A stretch of 64,000 bases of DNA from Pseudomonas rhizoryzae (GCF_005250615.1 NZ_SULM01000004.1:361761-425760); one strand, 5' to 3'; shown: positions 43,707 through 51,786, counted from the stretch's first letter. Numbers and translations: made by a program. The notes: generated from the sequence alone by a model not told the origin.

Positions 43707-43732
43707 AAAAGGCCCGCCGAAGCGGGCCTTTT
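43707..43732. terminator. Terminator between the BI-1 gene and tusD
   Basis: AAAAGGCCCGC and GCGGGCCTTTT form an exact 11-bp stem around loop CGAA, 17 bases after the BI-1 family gene stop and eight bases before tusD (reverse strand). It ends the upstream transcript; the tusD promoter must then lie within or very near it. Confidence 0.88.
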
Positions 43733-43748
43733 GGGCTACCGCTGATGA

Positions 43749-44417
43749 TCAATCGTTGCTGCTGGCGAATCCGAAGATCTGCAGCAAGCTGATGAACATA
43801 TTGTAGATCGAGACGTACAGGGTAATGGTAGCCATGATGTAGTTGTCTTCACCACCATGCACGATGGCACTGGTCTGGAGCAGGATGGCGGCGGCGGCGA
43901 AGAGCACGAAGCCCGCGCTGATGGCCAGCTGTAGACCACTGATGTGGACGAAGAACGACAGCACCACGGCACCCAGTAGGATCCAGAACCCCGCCATCAG
44001 GAAGCCACTCAGGAAGCTCATGTCCTTGCGGCTGATCAGGGCATAGGCCGACAGACCGAAGAACGCAAGTGCGGTCATGCCCGCTGCGGAGGCGATCACG
44101 CTGCCACCGTTGGGCAGGCCCAGGTACATGTTCAGGATCGGACCCAGGGTGTAGCCCATGAAGCCGGTCAACGCGAAGGTGCTGACCAGGCCCCAGCCGC
44201 TGTCACGGGTCTTCACGGTCAGGAAGAACAGGCCATAGAAGCCGATCAGGACCACGAAGATGTTGGGGTAGGGCAAATGCATCTGCTGCGAGACGAAGGC
44301 GACCAAGCCGCTGAACGCCAGGGTCATGGCCAGCAGGGCATAGGTGTTGCGCAATACACGGCTGACGTCCCGCGATTGCGTAACAGCAGGGTTGTAGGCG
44401 TATTGACGCTCGTTCAT
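43749..44417 (-). CDS. yccA: Bax inhibitor-1/YccA family membrane protein
   Basis: A 222-residue integral membrane protein with seven hydrophobic segments, of the BI-1/TMBIM family (YccA, a modulator of the FtsH protease in E. coli). Conserved parts are NTYALLAMTLAFSGLVAF, the helix FFGLSAYALISRKDMSFL and the C-terminal NMFISLLQIFGFAS. Immediately upstream of the tus operon as in P. aeruginosa. Confidence 0.92.
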   Translation of the reverse strand: MNERQYAYNPAVTQSRDVSRVLRNTYALLAMTLAFSGLVAFVSQQMHLPYPNIFVVLIGFYGLFFLTVKTRDSGWGLVSTFALTGFMGYTLGPILNMYLGLPNGGSVIASAAGMTALAFFGLSAYALISRKDMSFLSGFLMAGFWILLGAVVLSFFVHISGLQLAISAGFVLFAAAAILLQTSAIVHGGEDNYIMATITLYVSIYNMFISLLQIFGFASSND

Positions 44418-44504
44418 GGCGGTTCTCCAAAACTAAATAGACGGTGTGATGTACCGTACGACTCCGAAGATAGCAAATGTTGCTTAAGGAACGCTTGCGA
44501 GTGT

Positions 44505-44532
44505 TTGACAGTGTGTTGCCATCAGGTACTAT
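44505..44532 (+). promoter_or_regulatory. Sigma-70 promoter of tRNA-Ser
   Basis: TTGACA (44505-44510) and TACTAT (44527-44532) with a 16-base spacer, ending 13 bases before the mature tRNA. The GCGCC just after the -10 is a typical stable-RNA discriminator. Perfect -35 and placement make this a confident prediction. Confidence 0.85.
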
Positions 44533-44545
44533 GCGCCGCTCCTAC

Positions 44546-44633
44546 GGAAGTGTGGCCGAGTGGTTTAAGGCAGCGGTCTTGAAAACCGCCGACTCGCAAG
44601 GGTCCCAGAGTTCGAATCTCTGCGCTTCCGCCA
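44546..44633 (+). tRNA. tRNA-Ser (anticodon UGA)
   Basis: An 88-base tRNA with encoded CCA. Acceptor strands GGAAGTG and CGCTTCC pair around the body (with a G-C/G-T mix), the anticodon loop CTTGAAAA holds TGA, the variable arm is long as in class II serine tRNAs, and the T arm reads AGAGTTCGAATCTCT. It has its own promoter and a terminator, and the tyrosine integrase gene that follows faces its 3' end, making it the likely attachment site of the neighbouring element. Confidence 0.96.
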
Positions 44634-44647
44634 CCTGCAACACCCTG

Positions 44648-44672
44648 AAAGCCCCGCGTGCCGGGGCTTTTT
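44648..44672 (+). terminator. Terminator of tRNA-Ser
   Basis: AAAGCCCCG and CGGGGCTTT pair as a 9-bp stem around CGTGC, followed by T residues, 15 bases after the tRNA CCA end. Confidence 0.88.
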
Positions 44673-44753
44673 GCTATCTGCCCCATGGTGGCAGGTCGAC
44701 CGCCTAGATTGAATCGTTTCCGTATCATTTTTGATCGTTTCCGTTTGCCGGCG

Positions 44754-45821
44754 CTATCGGGTGGGGTCAACGACTTCGCCGACGTGCCGGTAAACGGTCT
44801 CGGTGATGCGTTTGTCGGTGTGACCCAGTAGCTTGGAAGCGCGGCCCAGGTCCTCGATCTCGGAGGCCGCTTTCGGCCTAATGTCGCGGAATTGGAACTG
44901 GCGAATAGCCGCGGCCAGGGTCTCGTCGAGGCTTTCCAGCGCAGCCGCTGCGGCAACAACCCGCGCCTCGTCGAAGCGGATTCTCAGCATGCTCGAGGTC
45001 ACCCGGCGGCCATCCGGCGTGGTGATCAGATAGGGCCCAATCACTCGCCGCTCTTTGCGCTGCTCTAGTAGCTTCTCGACCAGAACACCCAGGGCGGTTG
45101 GCGCTTTGCCTGCCGACAGTCTGATGCGCAGCTTCTTGGACGTCTTGCCTTGTGCGATCAGGAGGAACCCATCCTGGATTTCTGCCGCCCTCGCAATCAG
45201 GACGTCGCTCGGTCGCTGAGCCGTCAGATATGCCAGGTCCATGGCATCGCGCAGCTCAACGCACGCCTGGGCGTAGACCGCATCCCATACCTCGTCACGG
45301 GCGTAGTAGTCCCGCGGCGTCTCCTTGTTCTTGCGCACGCCCTTGCACGGATTCTCGATGTTGGTGATTCCCCATTCCCGGGCGATGTTGTAGATGTGGG
45401 ATAGCAGGGAAATCTCGCGATTCGCCCTCACCTTGGCCGTCCGCTTATCCCGGTACTGGGCGATGACATGGGGTGTGACTGCGTCAATAGGCGCATCCGC
45501 GAAGGCGGCGCGCAGCTGCTTCAACGACAGCAGGTTGTCCCGCTGCGTCCTTGGCGCCTTGGTAGGGATGATTTCACGCTCGTACCTATCGAACACTGCG
45601 CCGAGTAGGCGGATGATCTTGGGCGCTGCCGTGCGCTCCAGGCGCGCCCATTCGGCACGTGCTTCATCCAAGTCAGTGCCAAGGGGAATCTCCCGCTGTT
45701 TTCCGCCCCCTAGCGATTGGGTGTAGTAGTAGGCGACCCAGACGCGCCCGCCTTTGAATTTGCGGATACGCCGGATCATCCGGGGCGGTAGATCCCTATT
45801 CCCTGGTTCCCTGTGGCGCAT
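44754..45821 (-). CDS. int: Phage-type tyrosine integrase
   Basis: A 355-residue site-specific recombinase. The N-terminal arm-binding region (FKGGRVWVAYYY onward) and core-binding domain are followed by the catalytic domain with R203 in TAQRPSD, R315 in FRDIRPKAAS, H335 in LLGHTDKR and the nucleophile Y344 in ETVYRHV. The residue usually His before the second Arg is replaced (RDIR), as in several Pseudomonas prophage integrases. Reading towards the tRNA-Ser 3' end, it marks the left end of an integrative element. Preceded by its DUF4224 partner with one base between. Confidence 0.93.
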   Translation of the reverse strand: MRHREPGNRDLPPRMIRRIRKFKGGRVWVAYYYTQSLGGGKQREIPLGTDLDEARAEWARLERTAAPKIIRLLGAVFDRYEREIIPTKAPRTQRDNLLSLKQLRAAFADAPIDAVTPHVIAQYRDKRTAKVRANREISLLSHIYNIAREWGITNIENPCKGVRKNKETPRDYYARDEVWDAVYAQACVELRDAMDLAYLTAQRPSDVLIARAAEIQDGFLLIAQGKTSKKLRIRLSAGKAPTALGVLVEKLLEQRKERRVIGPYLITTPDGRRVTSSMLRIRFDEARVVAAAAALESLDETLAAAIRQFQFRDIRPKAASEIEDLGRASKLLGHTDKRITETVYRHVGEVVDPTR

Positions 45822-45822
45822 C

Positions 45823-46059
45823 TCAACTTACCTTCGATAGATCCAGCGACCAGGACTCGGCCGTCGCATTGGTGGCGTTCGGCTTCACGCTGGCCAGCTT
45901 CAGCCGGGCATAGACGCGACCAACGACGGGCCGGCCGGCGGCATTGATCTCGTAGCGCCAGCCGTGTGCATCGAGCCAGGCACGCTGGGCAGCTTTCGAT
46001 TTGCGGCCGATCAGGGCGGCTAGCTCCTCGCCGTCGAGGAGCTCTGATATTTCGGGCAT
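45823..46059 (-). CDS. DUF4224 protein (excisionase-like)
   Basis: A 78-residue basic protein starting EISELLDGEELAALIGRKSKAAQRAWLDAHGW (core LDGEELAALIGRKSKAAQ). This is the DUF4224 pattern, small winged-helix-like proteins found directly upstream of phage integrases. It probably acts as recombination directionality factor, by analogy and position only. One base separates it from int. Confidence 0.72.
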   Translation of the reverse strand: MPEISELLDGEELAALIGRKSKAAQRAWLDAHGWRYEINAAGRPVVGRVYARLKLASVKPNATNATAESWSLDLSKVS

Positions 46060-46242
46060 AGGGAGTCCTTCGCCGGCCGGCGGCCAGCGCTTCTAATACA
46101 TAAAAAAAACGATTATGTTTTCTGCGAGTGACGTGATCGGAATGGTGTAATTCGTCTTAAATTTAGCGGTCCCTTGGTTTGGTCAGTATTAAATTCGGGG
46201 TTCTATTAACTTTATTTTCATAGTTTTGCGTGGTAGGAATTT

Positions 46243-47064
46243 TTGGAAAGAATATTCGATTTTCTCAAAGATCAGCTTTTTACTAGTGCAGATAGTCTTC
46301 GTGATTTCCCTAACGCATATGCTGAATTGTATGAGGCATTGCAAGATATTGAAGGAATTTTTTTAAGAAATTTTCTCAATTCATCCGCTGCGCAGGAAAA
46401 GGTTAATCCAATATCATTCCGGTTGTTCTGGAGAGCGCTAAGCTTATGGCAAGCTAGTATAAAGGTTGCTATCACTGGTCAGCCTTATGCCTTTCAGCCT
46501 CTTATTAGAGTAGTGATTGAGTACGCTTGCTATGCGTTGTTCATGGACGGCAAACGGGATGTTATTCCTGTTTGGCTACACCGCGAAGATAATAAAGAAG
46601 GAAGAAACAGGTTCAACAAAATATTCGGCGGAGTGGTTGCCAGTACCTGCAAGTCATTAGAGAAGCGTATACCTGGCTTAGGCGATCCGATTTACAAAAC
46701 GTACCTAAAATCCATATCTGATGGTGCGCATCCAAATCCAGACGCCTTTTTGAGTAGGTCGATGATTGCAGTGCAGGGAGGGGAGGTTACGATCTTCAAT
46801 AGAGAAATGGAGAGCTTTTCACTTCATGCTATAGAAACAAAAAAGGCCCTTCATCGTGCGCTCGATGTCGGGCTTTTTCTTGTTGCCTTGGCAAATAGCG
46901 CACATAGCCCCGTTTCTATTTTTCCACTCGATGAACTTGTACGTATCAGGAACTATGCTGTTAGCTTCGGTAAAGCAATCAATGATCAGATACAGGCAGA
47001 AATTGATGCCTATCCAATGCTTTTGAATGCGCTAAGCAGCTCCACAGACGGCAGTGTCACTTAG
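46243..47064 (+). CDS. Uncharacterised AT-rich cargo protein (273 aa)
   Basis: A 273-residue, mainly helical cytoplasmic protein in DNA much richer in A and T than the chromosome around it. The start is TTG with TAGGAA six bases before. There is no signal peptide or confident membrane segment. A tract with Arg-x-x-x-Glu (PLIRVVIEYACYALFM) and later SDGAHPNPDAFL recalls the R-x-H arrangement in HEPN-like or DUF5677-like proteins, but I would not assign a family. It is monocistronic, next to the integrase, where such elements often carry defence genes. Confidence 0.6.
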   Translation: MERIFDFLKDQLFTSADSLRDFPNAYAELYEALQDIEGIFLRNFLNSSAAQEKVNPISFRLFWRALSLWQASIKVAITGQPYAFQPLIRVVIEYACYALFMDGKRDVIPVWLHREDNKEGRNRFNKIFGGVVASTCKSLEKRIPGLGDPIYKTYLKSISDGAHPNPDAFLSRSMIAVQGGEVTIFNREMESFSLHAIETKKALHRALDVGLFLVALANSAHSPVSIFPLDELVRIRNYAVSFGKAINDQIQAEIDAYPMLLNALSSSTDGSVT

Positions 47065-47144
47065 CAATTAGCTGTAGCTAGGGGCGCCGGGCGAGCTCGC
47101 AAGGCGCATATTGCTCAGTTCCATGGTGTGCCTATTGATCGCTG

Positions 47145-47291
47145 TCATCCGTCAACTAAACGTCCAAGCCGGTACTGGTCCGCGCTGCCACTACAAAAGA
47201 AGTCCATGATGATTTCTTCGTCCTGGCTGCTGAATTCCAGGTCGCACTGCGTTTTGAAGTCGATGATTTGGATTTCCTGGCGCGCGGGCAT
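47145..47291 (-). CDS. Small prophage-type protein (48 aa)
   Basis: A 48-residue frame MPARQEIQIIDFKTQCDLEF... with an acidic tail (SSQDEEIIMDFFC). AAGGA lies six bases before the ATG, which supports translation. No recognisable domain. It is divergent from the zinc-ribbon-like gene that follows. Confidence 0.5.
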   Translation of the reverse strand: MPARQEIQIIDFKTQCDLEFSSQDEEIIMDFFCSGSADQYRLGRLVDG

Positions 47292-47335
47292 GTAAAGTCC
47301 TTGCCGGTGTAAACCGGAGAATCTAGGGGTGTGAG

Positions 47336-47572
47336 ATGGAATGTTTCGTGTGCGGCGGCGTGGCTGAAGGTGCGCCTACACCTGGTGACTACGTAGCGAT
47401 CTCGTGCAGCAACGGTTGCGGCCGCTATCGCATCTCTAGGTCTACACAGCAGCTGTTGGAAGGCCCCGGGCCGCGTTTGCGGAAGGACGCCATGCAGGCT
47501 TGGCTCGATGAGCAAAGGAGTATCGGTGATGCAAATCCGATGATTTCGACCGATACGGCGATCTGGGCCTAG
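47336..47572 (+). CDS. Small zinc-ribbon-like protein (78 aa)
   Basis: A 78-residue protein starting MECFVCGG with a second cysteine pair in SCSNGCGRYRIS, so four cysteines spaced as in a zinc ribbon. AGGGGTGTGAG precedes the ATG. Its TAG shares a CTAG with the stop of the convergent methyltransferase gene. The family is unknown; a nucleic-acid role is possible but not shown. Confidence 0.6.
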   Translation: MECFVCGGVAEGAPTPGDYVAISCSNGCGRYRISRSTQQLLEGPGPRLRKDAMQAWLDEQRSIGDANPMISTDTAIWA

Positions 47573-48708
47573 CTGCCGCAGACATCGCGCATTAGGTCCA
47601 TCTGAGCAGCGCCATCGAGCCAGGCGGCATCGAGCCGAGCCTGTGCCAGTGCCGCGTATTCCGGATTGAGCTCGCACAGCACTGAGCGCCGTCCTTCTTG
47701 CATTGCCACCAGCGCGGTGGTGCCGGCTCCGCCGAACGGGTCCAGCACCAGACCGCCGCGGGGAGCGCCGGCGAGGATGCATGGGCGTATCAGGTCGGGC
47801 GGGAAGGTGGCGAAGTGGGCCCCCTCGAAGCCGTGGGTGGCCACTGTCCAGACGCTGCGCTTGTTCCGGGTCAGCAGATCATGGGTGCTTTCGATCCGGT
47901 CAAGCCGATGCGTACCCTTGTTCTGCCCAAAGATCGCCTGCTCTCGCTTCGACCCCTCTCGCTTGAAGCTATCCCATACTGCTCGAGCGGCACCGTCCTT
48001 GTGATAGCTGCCATGTCCGCCTTCGCCGGTGGTGGTGTCCCAGCCCTTCGGTACCGAGACCCGGCCGCGATCGCGCGCGTCGGCGTCCGTGCCGTGCCCG
48101 AACCCGACGCCAGTTGGCGTTGGCCCGTAGCTCGCCGGCTCCCTGATCGCGTCGCCGTCGTAGTAGTAGCGCCGGCTCTTGCTCAGTAGGAACAGGTACT
48201 CGTGCGCCTTGGTGCAGCGGTCCCTGGTGCTCTCCGGCATTGGGTTCGGTTTGTGCCAGATGATGTCCTGACGCAGGTACCAGCTGTCATCCTGCAGGGC
48301 GAAGGCCAGGCGCCAGGGGATGCCCATCAGATCCTTAGGTTTTAGCCCATCCGGAGGGCCGCGGCGGCGGCCACGCAGCACCGCCCCTCTGGTCGCCTTC
48401 GAAACGATTTCGTGCTTACCGGCCGAGCCGTCCGGCGCGTAACCGCCCGAAACAGAGGCGTAGCTATCACCCATGTTCACCCAGAGCGTGCCATCGTCGC
48501 GCAGCACCCGGCGGACCTCGCGGAAGACCAGCACTAGGCGGTCGATAAAGTCCCGAGGTGAGGCCTCCAGTCCGATTTGGCCGTCTACACCGTAGTCCCG
48601 GAGACCGTAGTAGGGCGGCGAGGTCACGCAGATGTGCACGCTCTGGTCCGGCAGCGTTCGCATCATCTCGATGCTGTCGCCGACCAGGATCTGGTGGAGC
48701 TGGCTCAT
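47569..48708 (-). CDS. Orphan DNA methyltransferase (beta class, TSPPY)
   Basis: A 379-residue amino-methyltransferase. The catalytic motif IV is T29-S-P-P-Y33, typical of N4-cytosine and some N6-adenine enzymes; the S-adenosylmethionine motif I is DPFGGAGTT at about 323-331. Catalytic motif before SAM motif gives the beta class. The target-recognition region is the variable middle (about 120-290). No partner endonuclease with the same specificity is adjacent, as is common for prophage methyltransferases that protect DNA from host restriction. Codon use is GC-rich, unlike the AT-rich cargo. Confidence 0.9.
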   Translation of the reverse strand: MSQLHQILVGDSIEMMRTLPDQSVHICVTSPPYYGLRDYGVDGQIGLEASPRDFIDRLVLVFREVRRVLRDDGTLWVNMGDSYASVSGGYAPDGSAGKHEIVSKATRGAVLRGRRRGPPDGLKPKDLMGIPWRLAFALQDDSWYLRQDIIWHKPNPMPESTRDRCTKAHEYLFLLSKSRRYYYDGDAIREPASYGPTPTGVGFGHGTDADARDRGRVSVPKGWDTTTGEGGHGSYHKDGAARAVWDSFKREGSKREQAIFGQNKGTHRLDRIESTHDLLTRNKRSVWTVATHGFEGAHFATFPPDLIRPCILAGAPRGGLVLDPFGGAGTTALVAMQEGRRSVLCELNPEYAALAQARLDAAWLDGAAQMDLMRDVCGS

Positions 48709-48795
48709 GGGAATTCCTTTCGTTTAATTGGAGCAAAAGCCAGGCGATCACCTACGCTGAAAGGGCGTCAGTACCCATCAGCACAGGAGGCCGTC

Positions 48796-48960
48796 ATGGC
48801 TAAAGGTGGAAGTGGTAAAGGCTCGAGTGGATCAGGCAAAGGCAGCGGGTCTGGAGGACGGGGACCCTCTAGTCATCCAGGGCCAGGCGGGAATTGGCCA
48901 AGCACTACTGGAGGACCGTCTGGCGGCAACCGCGGGAACGCTCCTGCTGGCAAGAAGTGA
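48796..48960 (+). CDS. Small Gly/Ser-rich basic protein (54 aa)
   Basis: A 54-residue low-complexity protein beginning MAKGGSGKGSSGSGKG and ending NAPAGKK, rich in Gly, Ser, Lys and Pro. AGGAGG sits seven bases before the ATG, one of the best ribosome sites in the element. Similar small proteins are common in Pseudomonas genomic islands, from memory. No function known. Confidence 0.62.
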   Translation: MAKGGSGKGSSGSGKGSGSGGRGPSSHPGPGGNWPSTTGGPSGGNRGNAPAGKK

Positions 48961-49079
48961 TGATGCGATTGGCTCTGGGCTGGCTCTGTAGCCAGCTCAG
49001 GTCAGCCAGAAAATATGCTTAAATGAGACCGATGTAGCGCTAGACGGGGTTGTCTAGCGGTTTAGTCAAGGAGCGACGG

Positions 49080-50234
49080 TTGAGCTATCACCTCTTCAAC
49101 ATTGGCGGTAAGGGAACGGATCCTCAGTGGCAGTGGATGCTGGAAGAGGGCGTCATCACCGCCGGCTTCAAAAACCAGCCAGGTGACAAAGGAGAAACTA
49201 TTCTCCGTGGATTGCCCGAGGGCGATCTGGTCGTCGCCTACGCCAATCGCAGGGGATACGTTGGGATCGGTCGTATTCAGCATGAAGACTCCTATCGCCT
49301 GATCCCTGAGTCGGAGTTGCCTGCCTGGAAAGGTGCAAGGCACCGTCACTATCGCTCAGTCGAATGGCTCCTAGTGGTTCCTTCCCTAAAGGATGCCGTG
49401 CCCATCTCGGCAGCAGAAAAACGCTTCCCCAGGCATACCCGAGAAACTCTGGATGCGACTCTCGGGGAGCACATTGAGGAGCTGCTGCGAGCCGCAAATG
49501 CGGCTGCGGTAGATGAAGTGCTCGCCGAGGCGACCGTCGCCAAAGTAACAGCAAACGCCGGTTCTCCTTCCGACGCTTCTAAGTCCACTGCCGGCCGTCT
49601 ACCAGCTGAGCAACTTCGCAAGGTTACCCCCGACTTCATTTGGCAGGCGCTGCAAGAGCTACTGCAGGGCGCCACCGTTGAAGAGTTCGCGGAGTCGACT
49701 GACTACGACCTCCTCGCTGATGGCATCAGGTTGGCGCCGAAGCAGGTGTTTGGCCTCGCCGGTACTGCCGCGCTCGGCTTCCAGCTCAAGCCCTCCCACT
49801 TCACTGCCGGGAAGGGCAGTCTTTGCTTTGAGCTCCTCCAGGCCGATGGCTTCCAGATCGTGCCGAAGGGAGAGGCGCCACCCGCCCTAGACCTACCGAT
49901 CGAGCCCGAGGAAAAGGAGTGGGCGGAGGGGCAGGTCAAGCTGGTCCAGCACCTGAAGAAGGAGCGATCGGCAGGCCTCTCACAGGCGAAGAAGGAAGCG
50001 TTCAGGAAGGAGCATGGTCGTCTCTTCTGTGAAGAGTGCCTGCTGGATCCTGTCCAAGTGTGGGGATCCGCCGGTGAGGCATGCATCGAGGTGCACCATG
50101 ACGAGGTGCACGTGGCGGACATGGCGCCAGGGCACAAAACGTCACTCGATCAGCTCAGGTGCCTGTGTGCGAACTGCCATCGAGTTGTTCACAGAAAAAT
50201 CAAAGATGAGATGGCGATCGCTGCGCCTCCGTAG
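49080..50234 (+). CDS. Multidomain HNH endonuclease, probable modification-dependent restriction enzyme
   Basis: A 384-residue protein. The C-terminal HNH nuclease has zinc cysteines C317-x-x-C320 and C363-x-x-C366, the catalytic H339/H340 pair in IEVHHDEVH and CANCHRVVH. The N-terminal part (about 1-140, SYHLFNIGGKG to GYVGIGRIQ) resembles PUA/EVE-like modules that flip modified bases. The middle (about 178-250, with LAPKQVFGLAG and FTAGKGSLCFELLQADGF) resembles the head domain found in ScoMcrA-type enzymes. The domain assignments other than HNH are by eye. The start is TTG with AAGGAG six bases before; an earlier in-frame TTG at 49050 has no such site. Confidence 0.82.
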   Translation: MSYHLFNIGGKGTDPQWQWMLEEGVITAGFKNQPGDKGETILRGLPEGDLVVAYANRRGYVGIGRIQHEDSYRLIPESELPAWKGARHRHYRSVEWLLVVPSLKDAVPISAAEKRFPRHTRETLDATLGEHIEELLRAANAAAVDEVLAEATVAKVTANAGSPSDASKSTAGRLPAEQLRKVTPDFIWQALQELLQGATVEEFAESTDYDLLADGIRLAPKQVFGLAGTAALGFQLKPSHFTAGKGSLCFELLQADGFQIVPKGEAPPALDLPIEPEEKEWAEGQVKLVQHLKKERSAGLSQAKKEAFRKEHGRLFCEECLLDPVQVWGSAGEACIEVHHDEVHVADMAPGHKTSLDQLRCLCANCHRVVHRKIKDEMAIAAPP

Positions 50235-50409
50235 ATATCTGTGACGGCTAAAACTTTAGTCCCACAGGTGCCTCTCTTGTACGGTTGCACGTGCACCATC
50301 TCGATGCAGATTCAAACAAGGATGCTATCGCACTTTTTCATACATCTATCTAGTGGCATTAGGTTTATCTACTGCCGAAATAAACTGTGCCAGCAAAGGG
50401 AGTTTTAAA

Positions 50410-51504
50410 TTGACCAATTCGTTTGATAAGACTAGGTCTTCAATTTTGATGGAATTTGATAGTCAGCAATCTTCTTATAATTATTTGTGCGAGGTGGTGT
50501 CTGCTCTTATCTCCCGCTTGCTGGATGCTAGTGATATAGAGGTTCATTCAATATCTAGCCGCTGTAAGAGTCGTGTAAGTCTTGAAAATAAGATTGCCAA
50601 AAAAAGTAAATACAATAGTCTTTCGGATATAACGGATCTTGCGGGGATTAGAGTAATAACGCACTATGGCGATGATGTGGATAAAGTCGCACGCATTGTT
50701 GGTAGAGAATTCAAGGTCGATAAAGGAAATACTTTAGATAAAAGAATTGCAACAGATCCAGATCGATTTGGATACGTTTCTTTGCATTATGTTGTTTCGT
50801 TATCGCAAGCTCGCTCAAAGCTGTTAGAAAATATTTCGATTGCTGATTTGAAGGTCGAGATACAGATTCGCTCTATTTTACAGCATGCTTGGGCTGAAAT
50901 TGAACATGACACCGGTTACAAAAGTGAAGTTGAAGTTCCATCCCCTATACGAAGAAAATTTTCGCGTTTAGCAGGGCTTTTAGAACTGGCTGATCAAGAG
51001 TTTATTTCTATCAGAAATGAACTGATAAAATATTCCAAGCGGGTGGCGGCAGAGGTCAACCAAAAGGCTGTGAACGTTGGCATTGACCTGGTTTCGTTCG
51101 ATGCATTTGTCAAAAATAACGAGCTCTCTAGGGAGATTGACGGCGAGCTTGCTGCCGCCACTCAACGTGGGCTGAAAGAAAGCTCGAAAGGTAATTATTC
51201 ACCTCAGATCAATCGACTGAAGTCAGTTGGTATCGAAAGTATCGGGGATTTAATATCTAGTTTGAAGGAAAACAGGTCCGATGTTATAAGCTTGGCTGCT
51301 GATGTTTTTAGGCTGCCAGTTAATCGCGATGAAAAGCTTGTAAATAAGCCATTCAATTATGGTATATCTTCTTTCTACTTAGGTCATTTGCTTGCTGCAA
51401 GAAAATCTGAAAAATTTCTAGACAGTTACTTGGAAGGCAATGGGTGGCGTGTGGACGATGATGATGAGCTTTTTAGAGACCTTCTATTGCGTTACTCTAA
51501 ATAA
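50410..51504 (+). CDS. RelA/SpoT-type nucleotide synthetase with long C-terminal extension (possible toxSAS)
   Basis: A 364-residue protein. Residues about 40-175 form a RelA/SpoT synthetase domain with its main active-site features intact: R51-x-K53 and the basic helix (SRCKSRVSLENKIAKK), D73/D76 before AGIRV, GYVSLHYVV around Y122 and E150-I-Q-I-R, then QHAWAEIEHDTGYK. There is no HD hydrolase, TGS or ACT domain. The remaining 190 residues (a coiled stretch, then an uncharacterised helical domain) are not found in housekeeping small alarmone synthetases. Related proteins include toxSAS toxins that make pppApp or pyrophosphorylate tRNA. The TTG at 50410 has AAAGGGAG eight bases before; a GTG at 50353 is also in frame. 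AT-rich DNA points to transfer. Confidence 0.83.
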   Translation: MTNSFDKTRSSILMEFDSQQSSYNYLCEVVSALISRLLDASDIEVHSISSRCKSRVSLENKIAKKSKYNSLSDITDLAGIRVITHYGDDVDKVARIVGREFKVDKGNTLDKRIATDPDRFGYVSLHYVVSLSQARSKLLENISIADLKVEIQIRSILQHAWAEIEHDTGYKSEVEVPSPIRRKFSRLAGLLELADQEFISIRNELIKYSKRVAAEVNQKAVNVGIDLVSFDAFVKNNELSREIDGELAAATQRGLKESSKGNYSPQINRLKSVGIESIGDLISSLKENRSDVISLAADVFRLPVNRDEKLVNKPFNYGISSFYLGHLLAARKSEKFLDSYLEGNGWRVDDDDELFRDLLLRYSK

Positions 51505-51523
51505 TATACTGCGGTGGAAGTTA

Positions 51524-51538
51524 GGCGGCTATGCCGCC
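51524..51538 (-). terminator. Hairpin after the ATPase remnant
   Basis: GGCGGC-TAT-GCCGCC, a 6-bp stem with a three-base loop, just past the TAG of the reverse-strand ATPase fragment. A decayed counterpart follows the second copy at 56551. Probably the terminator of the original gene. Confidence 0.5.
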
Positions 51539-51546
51539 GCCTGCTC

Positions 51547-51786
51547 CTAGTTGATGATGACGCCACTCTCGATCCACACCTGCTGTATACCCGCCGGCAC
51601 CTTGGCCATCGGCTCCTTCATCGTCCCAGCCATGAGCGCGCTATCCAGGTCGCCAGAGCGGGTCAGGGAGAGCAGCAGCTTCAGCGCCTGGGGGCGCGGG
51701 CGGTGGGCTGCAGTACGTCGAAGCGATCCAGCAGCACCAGGCGGATGCCGGACAGCCGCGCGATGGCGATGGCCAGCAAAGCTCAG
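51547..51786 (-). pseudogene. 3' end of a prophage AAA-type ATPase gene, truncated and frameshifted
   Basis: The reverse strand reads LLAIAIARLSGIRLVLLDRFDVLQPTAR, here shortened to LLAIAIARLSG and VLLDRFDVLQP, then after a one-base shift near 51700 continues QALKLLLSLTRSGDLDSALMAGTMKEPMAKV (core LTRSGDLDSALMAGTMKEP) to a TAG. This is the C-terminal end of an SMC/RecF-like phage ATPase (the VLLDRFDVL tract is the Walker B region). Nothing upstream belongs to the gene: the next bases are AT-rich cargo. It is GC-rich, unlike both neighbours. Confidence 0.72.
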
